A DNA stretch of 64,000 nt from Thioalkalivibrio sulfidiphilus HL-EbGr7. GTDB taxonomy: Bacteria; Pseudomonadota; Gammaproteobacteria; Ectothiorhodospirales; Ectothiorhodospiraceae. The first letter of the stretch is position 1. Every line of letters starts with the position of its first letter. The notes under the pieces are model-generated. The model worked only from the letters and a program-made list of their open reading frames with translations. It did not search any database and was not told the DNA's origin. The stretch lies in the NCBI RefSeq assembly GCF_000021985.1, contig NC_011901.1, positions 2,552,501 to 2,616,500 on the forward strand, given 5' to 3'. Of this stretch, positions 26,261 through 34,797 are shown piece by piece. The position numbers were made by a program, and so were the translations under genes.

Positions 26261-27973
26261 TCACCGGGTCGTGAAGTTCGGATAGTCGGGCAGCTCACCC
26301 AACAGATAGCGCGCGAGCAGCCTGCCCTGGACCTCCAGCAGCCGGCGGTAGCTGAGCCGGTATCCGAACAGGGGATGGGTGATCTCATGACTCATGCGCC
26401 GCTCGAAGGTGGCGATGAAGCGCTTGCGTCCGTCGTTGGTCAGCGCGACGCTGCCGGCCACGCTCTGGAAATCCGATGGACGCACTTCACCGTTGTTGAT
26501 CGCCTGAATGACACTGGAATCCGCGATCAAGGGTCTGAACGGCTCCATCATGTCCAATGCCAGCGCCGGACGGCCGTAACGGGGCTGATGATAGAAGCCT
26601 CGATACGGATCAAGGCCCACTGCCGAGAGCGAAGCCGTCCAGGACCGGGTCAGAAGGGCGTAGGCGTAGGACAACAGGGCGTTGACCGGGTCCGTGGGCG
26701 GACGGCGGTTGCGCGTGGTGAAGTCGAATGTCAGTTCGGGCCCGGCATCGCTGTGCTTCAACAGCCGGGCGAAGGCACCGAAGTAGCGGGAGGCGGCCGC
26801 CCCTTCGATGCCAAGCAGCTCCTGAAGATTGGATGCACGACGGGATTTCCTGATATCCACCTGCAGGCCGTCGAGCAGATCCACGGGCTTGTCCTCGCCT
26901 TTCCAGTTGCGCCGCAACAGCGTGCGGCAATTCTGGATCTTGGCCTCCACCAGGCCCTTGGCGATGTGCAGACACTGGTGCTCCTCGAAGCTCGCCTTGT
27001 ACTGGGCAGTCCGGATCTCCACGTTCTTGTGGCCGGTGCCCATGGTGTGGCCCATGAACCAGCCGCCATGGGAATGCCAACTGACGGGGATCTCGCGCTG
27101 CATGAGTTCCTGAAGGCACGGCGTGGTGATATAGACATTGCCCATGACGATCACCTGGGAGACGTCGATGAGGCGCACCGACTGTACTTTTTCGTCATCC
27201 ACCGTGACCTCCAAAGTCTCGCCCCGCTTGGCCAGCTTGGCGCCCCGGGCCTGGATATAGAGTGGCAGGGCCTCATCCCGGGCGACGGCCAGGGGCCTTG
27301 GCGGCGTCTGTTCCCGGCGGAGGTAGTTGACCTCGTCGGGCAGGCAGATACCTACCAGCGAACAGCGCGGACACTTGGGACTGTCCTCCAGGGGTGCGGG
27401 GATCTGTCCACCCGCGGCGATGAATCGTAGTCCGTTGATGGCGTTGAGCGTCAACCGGCGTAATTCCTCGTCGAAGGGCACACGTACACGCTCGCGGGAT
27501 TCGGTGAAGTACAACTCCCCTTCGTCGCAGGTATAGCCGCATTCCTCCAGAATCATGCCCTGCACGCACAACTGGACCCTTTCGGGCTCGTAGGCGCCGC
27601 GGGCCACATGAGGCCGCTTGCCACGCTTGTAGTCGACGGGTGTGACATGGTCACCCTCGCCTTCCAGCAGATCCATGCGGGCGATGAGGCCCAGGCGGTT
27701 GGAGGACAGGGTTATGGAGCGGGCATGGTAGCGTTCACCCGCCTCGGCGACGCCGGGGGCCGGAAGATCTCCAGAACCTTTGTCCACCCGACGGTGACGG
27801 TAGCGTCCATCCACGGTATCCGCGGACTCGGACCACTCCCCCTGCACCCATTCCAGATACGCCAGACGGGGGCAGTACTGGTATTCGTTGACCATGCGCG
27901 CCGGGAGCAAGGGCATATCGCCGGATAGCTCCGGAAAAGGGAGCGGCAGTTCGGGCTGCTGCTGATCGTCCAT
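26261..27973 (-). CDS. cas4-cas1: Cas4-Cas1 fusion protein
   Basis: The fusion of the PAM-selecting Cas4 nuclease and the Cas1 integrase is a hallmark of type I-G. Residues 1-225 are Cas4: Cys34 in YQYCPRLAYLEW, the PD-(D/E)XK part VDYKRGKRP (Asp114, Lys116), EPERVQLCVQG, and the Fe-S cysteines in CPRCSLVGIC (201, 204, 210). From about 236 to 570 is Cas1 with Glu390 (GIEGAAASRYF), His462 (FYHQPRYGRPAL) and Asp474/Glu477 (LDMMEPFRPL). ATG 27973 has GGGAGG 9 bp upstream; the frame extends to GTG 28003. Its promoter region overlaps the operator of a divergent antitoxin gene. The effector genes lie beyond the toxin-antitoxin cluster. Confidence 0.97.
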   Translation of the reverse strand: MDDQQQPELPLPFPELSGDMPLLPARMVNEYQYCPRLAYLEWVQGEWSESADTVDGRYRHRRVDKGSGDLPAPGVAEAGERYHARSITLSSNRLGLIARMDLLEGEGDHVTPVDYKRGKRPHVARGAYEPERVQLCVQGMILEECGYTCDEGELYFTESRERVRVPFDEELRRLTLNAINGLRFIAAGGQIPAPLEDSPKCPRCSLVGICLPDEVNYLRREQTPPRPLAVARDEALPLYIQARGAKLAKRGETLEVTVDDEKVQSVRLIDVSQVIVMGNVYITTPCLQELMQREIPVSWHSHGGWFMGHTMGTGHKNVEIRTAQYKASFEEHQCLHIAKGLVEAKIQNCRTLLRRNWKGEDKPVDLLDGLQVDIRKSRRASNLQELLGIEGAAASRYFGAFARLLKHSDAGPELTFDFTTRNRRPPTDPVNALLSYAYALLTRSWTASLSAVGLDPYRGFYHQPRYGRPALALDMMEPFRPLIADSSVIQAINNGEVRPSDFQSVAGSVALTNDGRKRFIATFERRMSHEITHPLFGYRLSYRRLLEVQGRLLARYLLGELPDYPNFTTR

Positions 27974-28015
27974 TGCGGCTGGCCTCCCACTTGCGGATAG
28001 CACGAAACAGAGCTA

Positions 28016-28050
28016 CATTACGTAATACATTTCGTAATACATTTCGTAAT
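28016..28050. promoter_or_regulatory. Tandem CGTAATACATTT operator between cas4-cas1 and the RHH antitoxin
   Basis: A 12-bp unit CGTAATACATTT occurs at 28021-28032 and 28033-28044, followed by CGTAAT at 28045-28050. TTACGTAA forms a palindrome at the left end. It occupies the 91-bp divergent gap between cas4-cas1 and the antitoxin gene. Tandem half-sites are typical for RHH antitoxin autorepression, so the same protein may also repress cas4-cas1-cas2. Confidence 0.7.
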
Positions 28051-28064
28051 TCGAGATAAAACAC

Positions 28065-28382
28065 ATGCCTGCCATCAGTCTCCGCCTTCCGGATGAGATC
28101 GAGGCCCGCCTCGCCGAAGAGGCCCGTATTGAAGGCCGCCCACGCTCCGAAGTGGTGCGCGAGGCGATCGCGGAATACATCACCCGACGGGAGCGCGAGC
28201 GGTTCATGGCGGAGCTCGTAGCCGAAGCGCAAGCCTATTACCGTGACCCCGAGGCATGTCGCGAAGCCCTTGAACTGGCGGAGGAAGCGATCGTCACTGG
28301 CAACGAGGCCCTCGACATTGCCGAGGGCCGCCGACCCGGCGAACCGTGGCCGGAGGAAACCGGTGAGAAGTGGTGGCGCTGA
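28065..28382 (+). CDS. Ribbon-helix-helix antitoxin
   Basis: A 105-residue protein whose N-terminus is an RHH DNA-binding domain (PAISLRLPDEIEARLAEEARIEGRPRSEVVREAIAEYI split as strand, helix, helix at residues 2-42). An acidic, Trp-containing C-terminal tail (about 85-105) would bind the toxin. The MazF-like gene follows with a 1-bp overlap (TGATG), the standard antitoxin-toxin order. It lies on the plus strand, opposite to all cas genes, and separates cas4-cas1 from the effector genes. Upstream tandem CGTAAT sites are the probable operator. Confidence 0.9.
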   Translation: MPAISLRLPDEIEARLAEEARIEGRPRSEVVREAIAEYITRRERERFMAELVAEAQAYYRDPEACREALELAEEAIVTGNEALDIAEGRRPGEPWPEETGEKWWR

Positions 28383-28723
28383 TGCGCCGGGGGGAAGTGT
28401 GGGTGGCCCAGCTTAACCCGAACCGGGGGAGCGAAATCGGCAAGATCCGCCCGGTGCTCGTTATCCAGGCGGACGAGCTTACGGCCGTCGGTGACAACCC
28501 GATCATCGTGCTTCCGATCACCACTCAGATATATCCCTCCTTCAAGCGCTGGCGCATCTCCCTGCCCGCCCGGGACCGTCTTCTCAAAGATGGCCAGATC
28601 ATCGTGGACCAACCACGAGCCATCGATCGCAGCCGCTTCGGCGAAGGGCCCCTGACCACGCTGACGACGGATGAACTGGCCAGCGTCGAAAAGAGCCTCA
28701 AGGCTGTGATGGGGATGTGGTGA
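28382..28723 (+). CDS. MazF/PemK-family mRNA endonuclease toxin
   Basis: A 113-residue protein with the PemK/MazF signature: MRRGEVWVAQLNPNRGSEIGKIRPVLVIQ near the N-terminus, PIIVLPITTQI, DGQIIVDQPRAIDRSRF and a C-terminal helix with LASVEKSLKAVMG. The basic loop and the Thr/Ser region of the active site are present, so it looks functional. The start is ATG 28382, one base overlapping the antitoxin stop. It converges on the PIN toxin gene at 28749. Confidence 0.92.
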   Translation: MRRGEVWVAQLNPNRGSEIGKIRPVLVIQADELTAVGDNPIIVLPITTQIYPSFKRWRISLPARDRLLKDGQIIVDQPRAIDRSRFGEGPLTTLTTDELASVEKSLKAVMGMW

Positions 28724-28748
28724 CGCAGGGACTGCGTACCGGCAATCC

Positions 28749-29129
28749 TTAACCCATCACCTTACGGCGGTAGTGCACACCCTCAATGCCTTCAAAGTCA
28801 CCGTCCTGTGTCCACAGTCGAGCCTGATATCGCCTGGCGGTGGCGAGCATGACGGAGTCCGCCATCGGCAGCTTATGGGTCACAGCGAGTTTCGCCGCAC
28901 TGAGAGAAATATCCGCAGTGAGGTCCACGACGGCTCCCTGCTGCATCATGGCCACTGCCTGCAAGGCGGCATTCTCTTCCCGCTGCTGAAGTATTCGTTT
29001 GAACACCTCAAACAACGCGAGGGTCGGCACGAGCAAGTTGGCCGTGTCGGTGATGGCGGGCACGAAGAACCCGGCGTTGTCACCATCGGCGAAATACTCC
29101 AGCCAACCACAGGAATCCACCAGATTCAC
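28749..29129 (-). CDS. PIN-domain (VapC-like) toxin
   Basis: A 126-residue ribonuclease of the PIN family, with the first acidic residue in MNLVDSCGWLEYF, the middle EVFKRILQQ with Glu, and the C-terminal acidic pair in LPMADSVMLATARRY...LWTQDGDFEGI. All four expected acidic positions appear to be present. The start is GTG 29129, overlapping the antitoxin stop (GTGA). It forms a pair with the AbrB-type antitoxin upstream and lies on the same strand as the cas effector genes, downstream of the ERCC4 nuclease gene. Confidence 0.9.
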   Translation of the reverse strand: MNLVDSCGWLEYFADGDNAGFFVPAITDTANLLVPTLALFEVFKRILQQREENAALQAVAMMQQGAVVDLTADISLSAAKLAVTHKLPMADSVMLATARRYQARLWTQDGDFEGIEGVHYRRKVMG

Positions 29130-29332
29130 ACCCGATCCCCATCCCGTGGAACGTCGGTTTCAATACCTCTTAGAAAACCGCGCATCTCCGTGATATCCCG
29201 AACAGGAATCAACTCGGCCCGTCCTTCATAAAGCACCACCTGGAGCTTCTGCCCCGGGCGGATCCCCATGGCCTGGCGCATCTCCCGAGGCATAACAATC
29301 TGATATTTCTTGGAAACAGTCACAGTCGTCAT
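29126..29332 (-). CDS. AbrB/MazE-type (SpoVT fold) antitoxin
   Basis: A 68-residue protein with the swapped-hairpin DNA-binding fold: MTTVTVSKKYQIVMPREMRQAMGI followed by RPGQKLQVVLYEGRAELIPV. The C-terminal part (ITEMRGFLRGIETDVPRD) would contact the PIN toxin. The start is ATG 29332; a longer open frame upstream is not supported. The TGA stop overlaps the PIN start. It lies 55 bp after the ERCC4 nuclease gene, so it is either read through from the cas operon or has its own promoter in the gap. Confidence 0.9.
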   Translation of the reverse strand: MTTVTVSKKYQIVMPREMRQAMGIRPGQKLQVVLYEGRAELIPVRDITEMRGFLRGIETDVPRDGDRV

Positions 29333-29387
29333 ACAAAATTCCCATCGATGGAGTACACGTAAAGCGTAGTCCCCGGTCTTAACCGGG

Positions 29388-30092
29388 TCAAACGAGACAA
29401 CGCCGACCGCCATCCACCGCATAAGGGCCCCTGCTCTCCTCCACGGCCCAGCGGATACAGCGAGCAGTTCGTTGCCCAATCCCATCCACCTCCTTCAACT
29501 CCGCGTCACCCGCCCGGATGACGGCCTCGACGGAACCGAACCGGTCGAGCAGCCGTGCCGCACGCTCGGCACCGACCCGGGGCAGGCTCTGGAGGATGTG
29601 GGATTGCAGGGCCCGCTTGCCCTTGGGTCGGGCACCGCGGCGCGGCAGCGCACCGCCGGCCACGGTGCGGCCCTGACGGGCAATGGAGAGAAACGTCCCG
29701 ACGGTCTCCCCCGCCGAACGAGTGCGCAGGACCGGCAGGCCGATAAACAGACTCACCGTGACCAGGGCCCCCTGAACCGCCTCCCAGCGCATGGCGCTGC
29801 CTTCGATGTCCCTTGCCGTGCCTTCCAGTATCAGGGCCGGGCGCCACTGTTCGACCGCGGCCAGCCTCAGGGCCTGATCGAACAGCCGTCCTGATTTGAT
29901 CGACTCGATGAGGTCGGGGAGCGTCTTGCGCTCGACGAGGAAGCGGTTGTCGATCAAATAGTCGCCGCAATCGAGCCGGGCGAAGGTCGCGGCGACCCCA
30001 GCCGATGCGCGCAGCGCGGCCACCACCGGGCTCCTGGATTCGCGGTGGTCGATGGTGATGGCGATCGGCCGTTTGTTGAAATCGTGATCCAT
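29388..30092 (-). CDS. ERCC4/XPF-type nuclease with HhH domain, in the cas operon
   Basis: The 234-residue protein is an ERCC4-domain nuclease with C-terminal helix-hairpin-helix motifs, the architecture of XPF/Mus81/Hef without a helicase. The full active-site motif is visible: Asp15 in ITIDHRES, GDY at 43-45, then VERK at 53-56 and Asp60 (GDx(n)ERKx3D). Tandem HhH motifs are near 167-190 and 198-212 (VDGIGQRTARCIRWAV). Relatives cut branched or 3'-flap DNA. ATG 30092 lies 4 bp after the csb2 stop, so it is almost certainly translated with the Cascade genes. I do not know it as a standard type I-G component; a role in processing DNA after Cas3 cleavage or during spacer capture is inference. 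Confidence 0.9.
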   Translation of the reverse strand: MDHDFNKRPIAITIDHRESRSPVVAALRASAGVAATFARLDCGDYLIDNRFLVERKTLPDLIESIKSGRLFDQALRLAAVEQWRPALILEGTARDIEGSAMRWEAVQGALVTVSLFIGLPVLRTRSAGETVGTFLSIARQGRTVAGGALPRRGARPKGKRALQSHILQSLPRVGAERAARLLDRFGSVEAVIRAGDAELKEVDGIGQRTARCIRWAVEESRGPYAVDGGRRCLV

Positions 30093-30096
30093 GCCT

Positions 30097-31647
30097 CTAC
30101 TCCGAGTCATGCGACGGCGCAAACAGGCCCAGGCCGTAATGACATCCAAACCCCAAGGCAAGCGGCCCCGAGACCGGCTGCGGGAACGTCAGGCGAACGA
30201 AGGCGCCGTGGGTGTCTGGTTGCGGCAACCCACGCTTGGTGCGGAAACGATGGAACTGAACCGGTCGGCAGCTTCTGCCGCTGCCGACCGGGATCTCCGG
30301 CAAGAGGTCCACCTGACTAGGGATGGGCAGCCCGCGCTCTCGGCATTCCCGGCGAATCTGCTCAACGTAGCCGAAGCCTTTCTTGGCATGCCAGGGATGC
30401 AAATAGGGGGTGCGCGTGACCCAAACAGTGGCATGTCCGAGTGCCGGAATCGCGGACTGGATCGCCTGCCAGTGACGCTCATCCTCTCGACCGCCGACGG
30501 ATTCCAGTGCGACCTGCCATTGACTGCCATCCTGCCCCCGCAGGATGGGCAGATCCTCGAAGACCTTGAGCATCTCCTGCGGGAAACCGGCCTCCGCATG
30601 GACAATCACGTGATCGATGCGTCCCTTGTCATTTCCCTCCGGGAGAAAGAAGGCGTGGGCATGACGGTTATCCGGCGGCAAGCCGTGTCCGGACAGCTGC
30701 GCGGGAATGTCGGACTCACCGAACCGGCGTTTCGCCCGGGACATCAGTGCCGCGCGCATCCGTTCCGCCACACGCACCGTGTCCTCGACCCTGGGCAGGG
30801 GCCTGCCGGCCAGCGCGAAACGGGCCGTCGTAATCCGGCTGGTACGATGCCACTCGGGCACGCGGCGGCGGCGCACGCCCAAGGCCCCCTGGGGCCGCTG
30901 ATAGAGCACCTCCGTGGCGCCGGGCGCCAGACTCCAGCCGGCGCGCTGAATGTCACCGGTCTCCAGGCGCAAGGCATCGATCAGACGTTCCGGCAAGGTG
31001 GCCAGGACCGAGAGCCGTTTCTGTTTGGCCAGTTTTTCCAGCCTGAGGTCCTCAACGGTCTGTTGTTGCCATTGGGCATAGTCAGCTGCCGATCTTGGCA
31101 CGATCAATCTGACCGGTTCGCTGGTCTCGCCCGTGGCCGGATTCACAGCCAGGTTGCCCGGACGGCAATTGGCATCCTCAGGGTTCCAGCCCTCCAGCCG
31201 ACGGCACTCGATCCAGCTCTCGACGCGACCGAAGAAATTCAGATCCCGCATAAGCGCGTCCAGGGATCCCAGAAGCTCCGGGTCCGGGTCCAGGTCGGGC
31301 CAGGCGATGATCAGCTCTTCATCAGGATCGATTCGAAGGAAGGCGTCGAACACCAGGACCGACTTATCGGCCCGTCCCTCGCGCACCGGCATGTAGTGGC
31401 GCGTATGGGCATGGACCGCATCCGGCAGACGATAGACAGGCGCAACACCGGAGAGGGCATTGACGAGCGCCTCCAGGCGGGCCTCTGGAAACTCGCCTGG
31501 ATCATGCTTGCGGTGCCAGGTGGCGATCAGGGCGCGCAGGAAACGCCACGGGGACGGCGGCCATTCCACGTCGGCCTCGTTTACATGCCGCCCCCAGGGT
31601 GTGGCATGAAAACGTCCGGCTGTGAACCGGCAGGCAACGGCAAGCAT
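30097..31647 (-). CDS. csb2: Type I-G Cas5-Cas6 protein Csb2
   Basis: In type I-G, Csb2 combines Cas5 and Cas6 roles: it binds the crRNA 5' end and cleaves pre-crRNA. The 516-residue protein starts MLAVACRFTAGRFHATPWGRHVNE, a RAMP-like beta strand with the family's conserved region, followed by WPPSPWRFLRALI. The C-terminus has the glycine-rich loop SGPLALGFGCHYGLGLF typical of Cas6-like RAMP folds. Histidines in LPPDNRHAHAFFLP are candidate catalytic residues. It starts 3 bp after csb1 and precedes the ERCC4 nuclease by 4 bp. Confidence 0.93.
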   Translation of the reverse strand: MLAVACRFTAGRFHATPWGRHVNEADVEWPPSPWRFLRALIATWHRKHDPGEFPEARLEALVNALSGVAPVYRLPDAVHAHTRHYMPVREGRADKSVLVFDAFLRIDPDEELIIAWPDLDPDPELLGSLDALMRDLNFFGRVESWIECRRLEGWNPEDANCRPGNLAVNPATGETSEPVRLIVPRSAADYAQWQQQTVEDLRLEKLAKQKRLSVLATLPERLIDALRLETGDIQRAGWSLAPGATEVLYQRPQGALGVRRRRVPEWHRTSRITTARFALAGRPLPRVEDTVRVAERMRAALMSRAKRRFGESDIPAQLSGHGLPPDNRHAHAFFLPEGNDKGRIDHVIVHAEAGFPQEMLKVFEDLPILRGQDGSQWQVALESVGGREDERHWQAIQSAIPALGHATVWVTRTPYLHPWHAKKGFGYVEQIRRECRERGLPIPSQVDLLPEIPVGSGRSCRPVQFHRFRTKRGLPQPDTHGAFVRLTFPQPVSGPLALGFGCHYGLGLFAPSHDSE

Positions 31648-31650
31648 GGT

Positions 31651-32634
<984 letters not shown>

Positions 32635-34797
32635 TCAGGACGCATCCTGGGTGGCGGGTTCGTCGGACTTGTGATCAGCGAGGCGTTTGATAAAGCCTTT
32701 GATGACACGGATTTCCACCGGGATCATGAGCGCCGCCAGCAGGCGCCCGCCATCCGGGTAGGGCGGCGTCAGGCGCCAGCCGGCATCCGCCAGCCCGGAG
32801 GCCCGGCGCCTGCGGCGAGCTAGGTCCACGGCACGCCCCACACCAGCCGGACCGGCCCGCAGCAGCCGAGGCAAGGCCGGCGGGAGCGGCAGGCATCCAT
32901 CGGGTGTCAGAACACCGGCCTCGCGGAGCTGGGCATCCGGCACGAACAGCGGTTTGAGCAAGGCGTAGATCATGGGCAGGGATGATGCCTCCGAGGCACC
33001 GCGTTGCCGGAGGGGTAAACGGGCCGGCAGCCGCGCGCACGCCAGACCTGCCATCAGCTCGGCGATGCGGCGCTCGTCAGCGTCGCCTGCCAAAAAGGCC
33101 GCCACCGCTCCCTCATCGGCGGGACAACGGCCGGACAGGGGTTTGTCGTTGAGATCCGTTCTGCTGGCGGTCAGCAGGCGCCGTTGCAGCACCTGGGCGA
33201 GATTGTCCGAGAGATTGCCCTGCCCCCAGACGGCCAGGCGGCTTTCCGGTGCCCAAACATTGCGCTTCACGGGATCGATGGGGGCCAGATGTACGCCCAT
33301 GGGCAGGCCATCGTCGAGACCGGCCAGGGCTGCCGCCACCCGGAATTCGTGGCTGTCATCCCGGGCGGCCTCGACCCAGTGCGCGTCAAGCCGGGGCACG
33401 GGCCGCACTTGCTCGCGCAGGGAGGGACTGAGCGCCAGGTAGAACTGTACCTCGCCCAGGACCTTGAGCACCTCCTGCACCCTACGGGGATCCGCCACAC
33501 GGACCAGATCGAACAGGGCGTCGTCCAGACGGTGGGCAAGCCCCTGCAAGCGCGCCGGTGCATGTGTGGAACGGGCCGCACGGCGGAAACGGCGCAACCA
33601 ATCACCGCGCTCCAACTGGTCGATCAGGTCGGCCTTGGGGTTTCGATGCACATGGAATCGGTTCAACGGCGTGGCCAGATAGGCCTTTCCGGAACGCATC
33701 ATAAACGCGTAACGCTGGAAGGCACGTACGCCCCGATCTGTCCCCAGCTTGGCCACGGCACGGGCAAAGTCCAAGCCGTCCCGGGGAAGCCGCCCATTGA
33801 GGGTGACACGCCCCTCGCCCAGTAACACTCGCAATTCCGGCAGCGAGGCCGGACGTTCCCACAGGGGCATCCAGATCTCGGCCCGGGCCGGCCTTTCATC
33901 CCCCAGGGCAACAGCGCCGCTGCCACCACCACTGGGGCGTACCGTGAAGGGATAACTCAAGGCCGAAGGATCGGCGCTCTCCAAACGGCGGGTGGCAGTC
34001 GCTGCGAACAGCAGCGCGCCCTCAAGCATCAACACGTAATCCCAGATATTGACCTGCGCGCCGCTGTCAAAGCCGGTGGAACTGTTGGGCCCACCCGCGG
34101 CACCGGGGGAAAATTGGCCGATCGCGAGGGCCGTCATACCGGGGACCGGACGAGCGAACAAGGCAGACTCCAACTTGTTCCCGACATCCCCCTGCGCCTT
34201 GCCCGTGACGGGATCGAACATCTCCAGCAGCCGCTGCATGTAGTTGCTGGTGAAATCGAGACGGCCGTCGTTACCCCCCGTACCCAGCAAGGGCGGGTAG
34301 TCGGGCTTGTCGTCGGTCAGCAGGACTGCGGCATCCAGCCACGGCAGGAACTCGTCATCCAGTGTCGCCCGCAAGCGGGCCAAGAGCGCGCGCTTGTCCA
34401 ACTCGGCAGGCTTTTCGGTCAGTTTCAAGTGTTCAAGCGCATCGGCCATGACCTCCGCCGTATCACGGAACGGGCGCCAGCGCTCGGCCTGGGTGGTTAT
34501 GATTTTCTCAAGCGTGCTCCAGGCCGTTTCATTGCCCTTGCGATAGAACCCGCTGCCGCCGTTCCAGGGCGACAGCATGGGTGTGGGGCGATAGTCCTCG
34601 ATAAAGAAGCGCCGCAGATCGTTGTCATCGAGACGGGTACGGAGCATGAAGCACTCATCCTGCCACCAGCCCTTCGCCGTTGCGTCCACCTGCTCGCAAA
34701 CAAGCCGCAGGACACCCAGCGCCTTGAGATAGGCGGCCAGAGGCGTAGGAGCACAACCACGCAGGACGATCTCATTTATATGCATGTCCTTATCCAT
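32635..34797 (-). CDS. csx17: Type I-G Cas8-like large subunit Csx17
   Basis: Csx17 (also Cas8u2/Cas8g) is the large Cascade subunit that recognises the PAM. The 720-residue protein begins MDKDMHINEIVLRGCAPTPLAAYLKALGVLRLV, the characteristic start of the family, and contains GGNDGRLDFTSNYMQRLLE and AAGGPNSSTGFDSGAQVNIWDY. ATG 34797 overlaps the end of cas3 by 8 bp and has AGGAG 7 bp upstream; the longer open frame is a read into cas3. C-terminal AGPAGVGRAVDLARRRRRASGL is also family-like. Length is normal for the family. Confidence 0.93.
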   Translation of the reverse strand: MDKDMHINEIVLRGCAPTPLAAYLKALGVLRLVCEQVDATAKGWWQDECFMLRTRLDDNDLRRFFIEDYRPTPMLSPWNGGSGFYRKGNETAWSTLEKIITTQAERWRPFRDTAEVMADALEHLKLTEKPAELDKRALLARLRATLDDEFLPWLDAAVLLTDDKPDYPPLLGTGGNDGRLDFTSNYMQRLLEMFDPVTGKAQGDVGNKLESALFARPVPGMTALAIGQFSPGAAGGPNSSTGFDSGAQVNIWDYVLMLEGALLFAATATRRLESADPSALSYPFTVRPSGGGSGAVALGDERPARAEIWMPLWERPASLPELRVLLGEGRVTLNGRLPRDGLDFARAVAKLGTDRGVRAFQRYAFMMRSGKAYLATPLNRFHVHRNPKADLIDQLERGDWLRRFRRAARSTHAPARLQGLAHRLDDALFDLVRVADPRRVQEVLKVLGEVQFYLALSPSLREQVRPVPRLDAHWVEAARDDSHEFRVAAALAGLDDGLPMGVHLAPIDPVKRNVWAPESRLAVWGQGNLSDNLAQVLQRRLLTASRTDLNDKPLSGRCPADEGAVAAFLAGDADERRIAELMAGLACARLPARLPLRQRGASEASSLPMIYALLKPLFVPDAQLREAGVLTPDGCLPLPPALPRLLRAGPAGVGRAVDLARRRRRASGLADAGWRLTPPYPDGGRLLAALMIPVEIRVIKGFIKRLADHKSDEPATQDAS

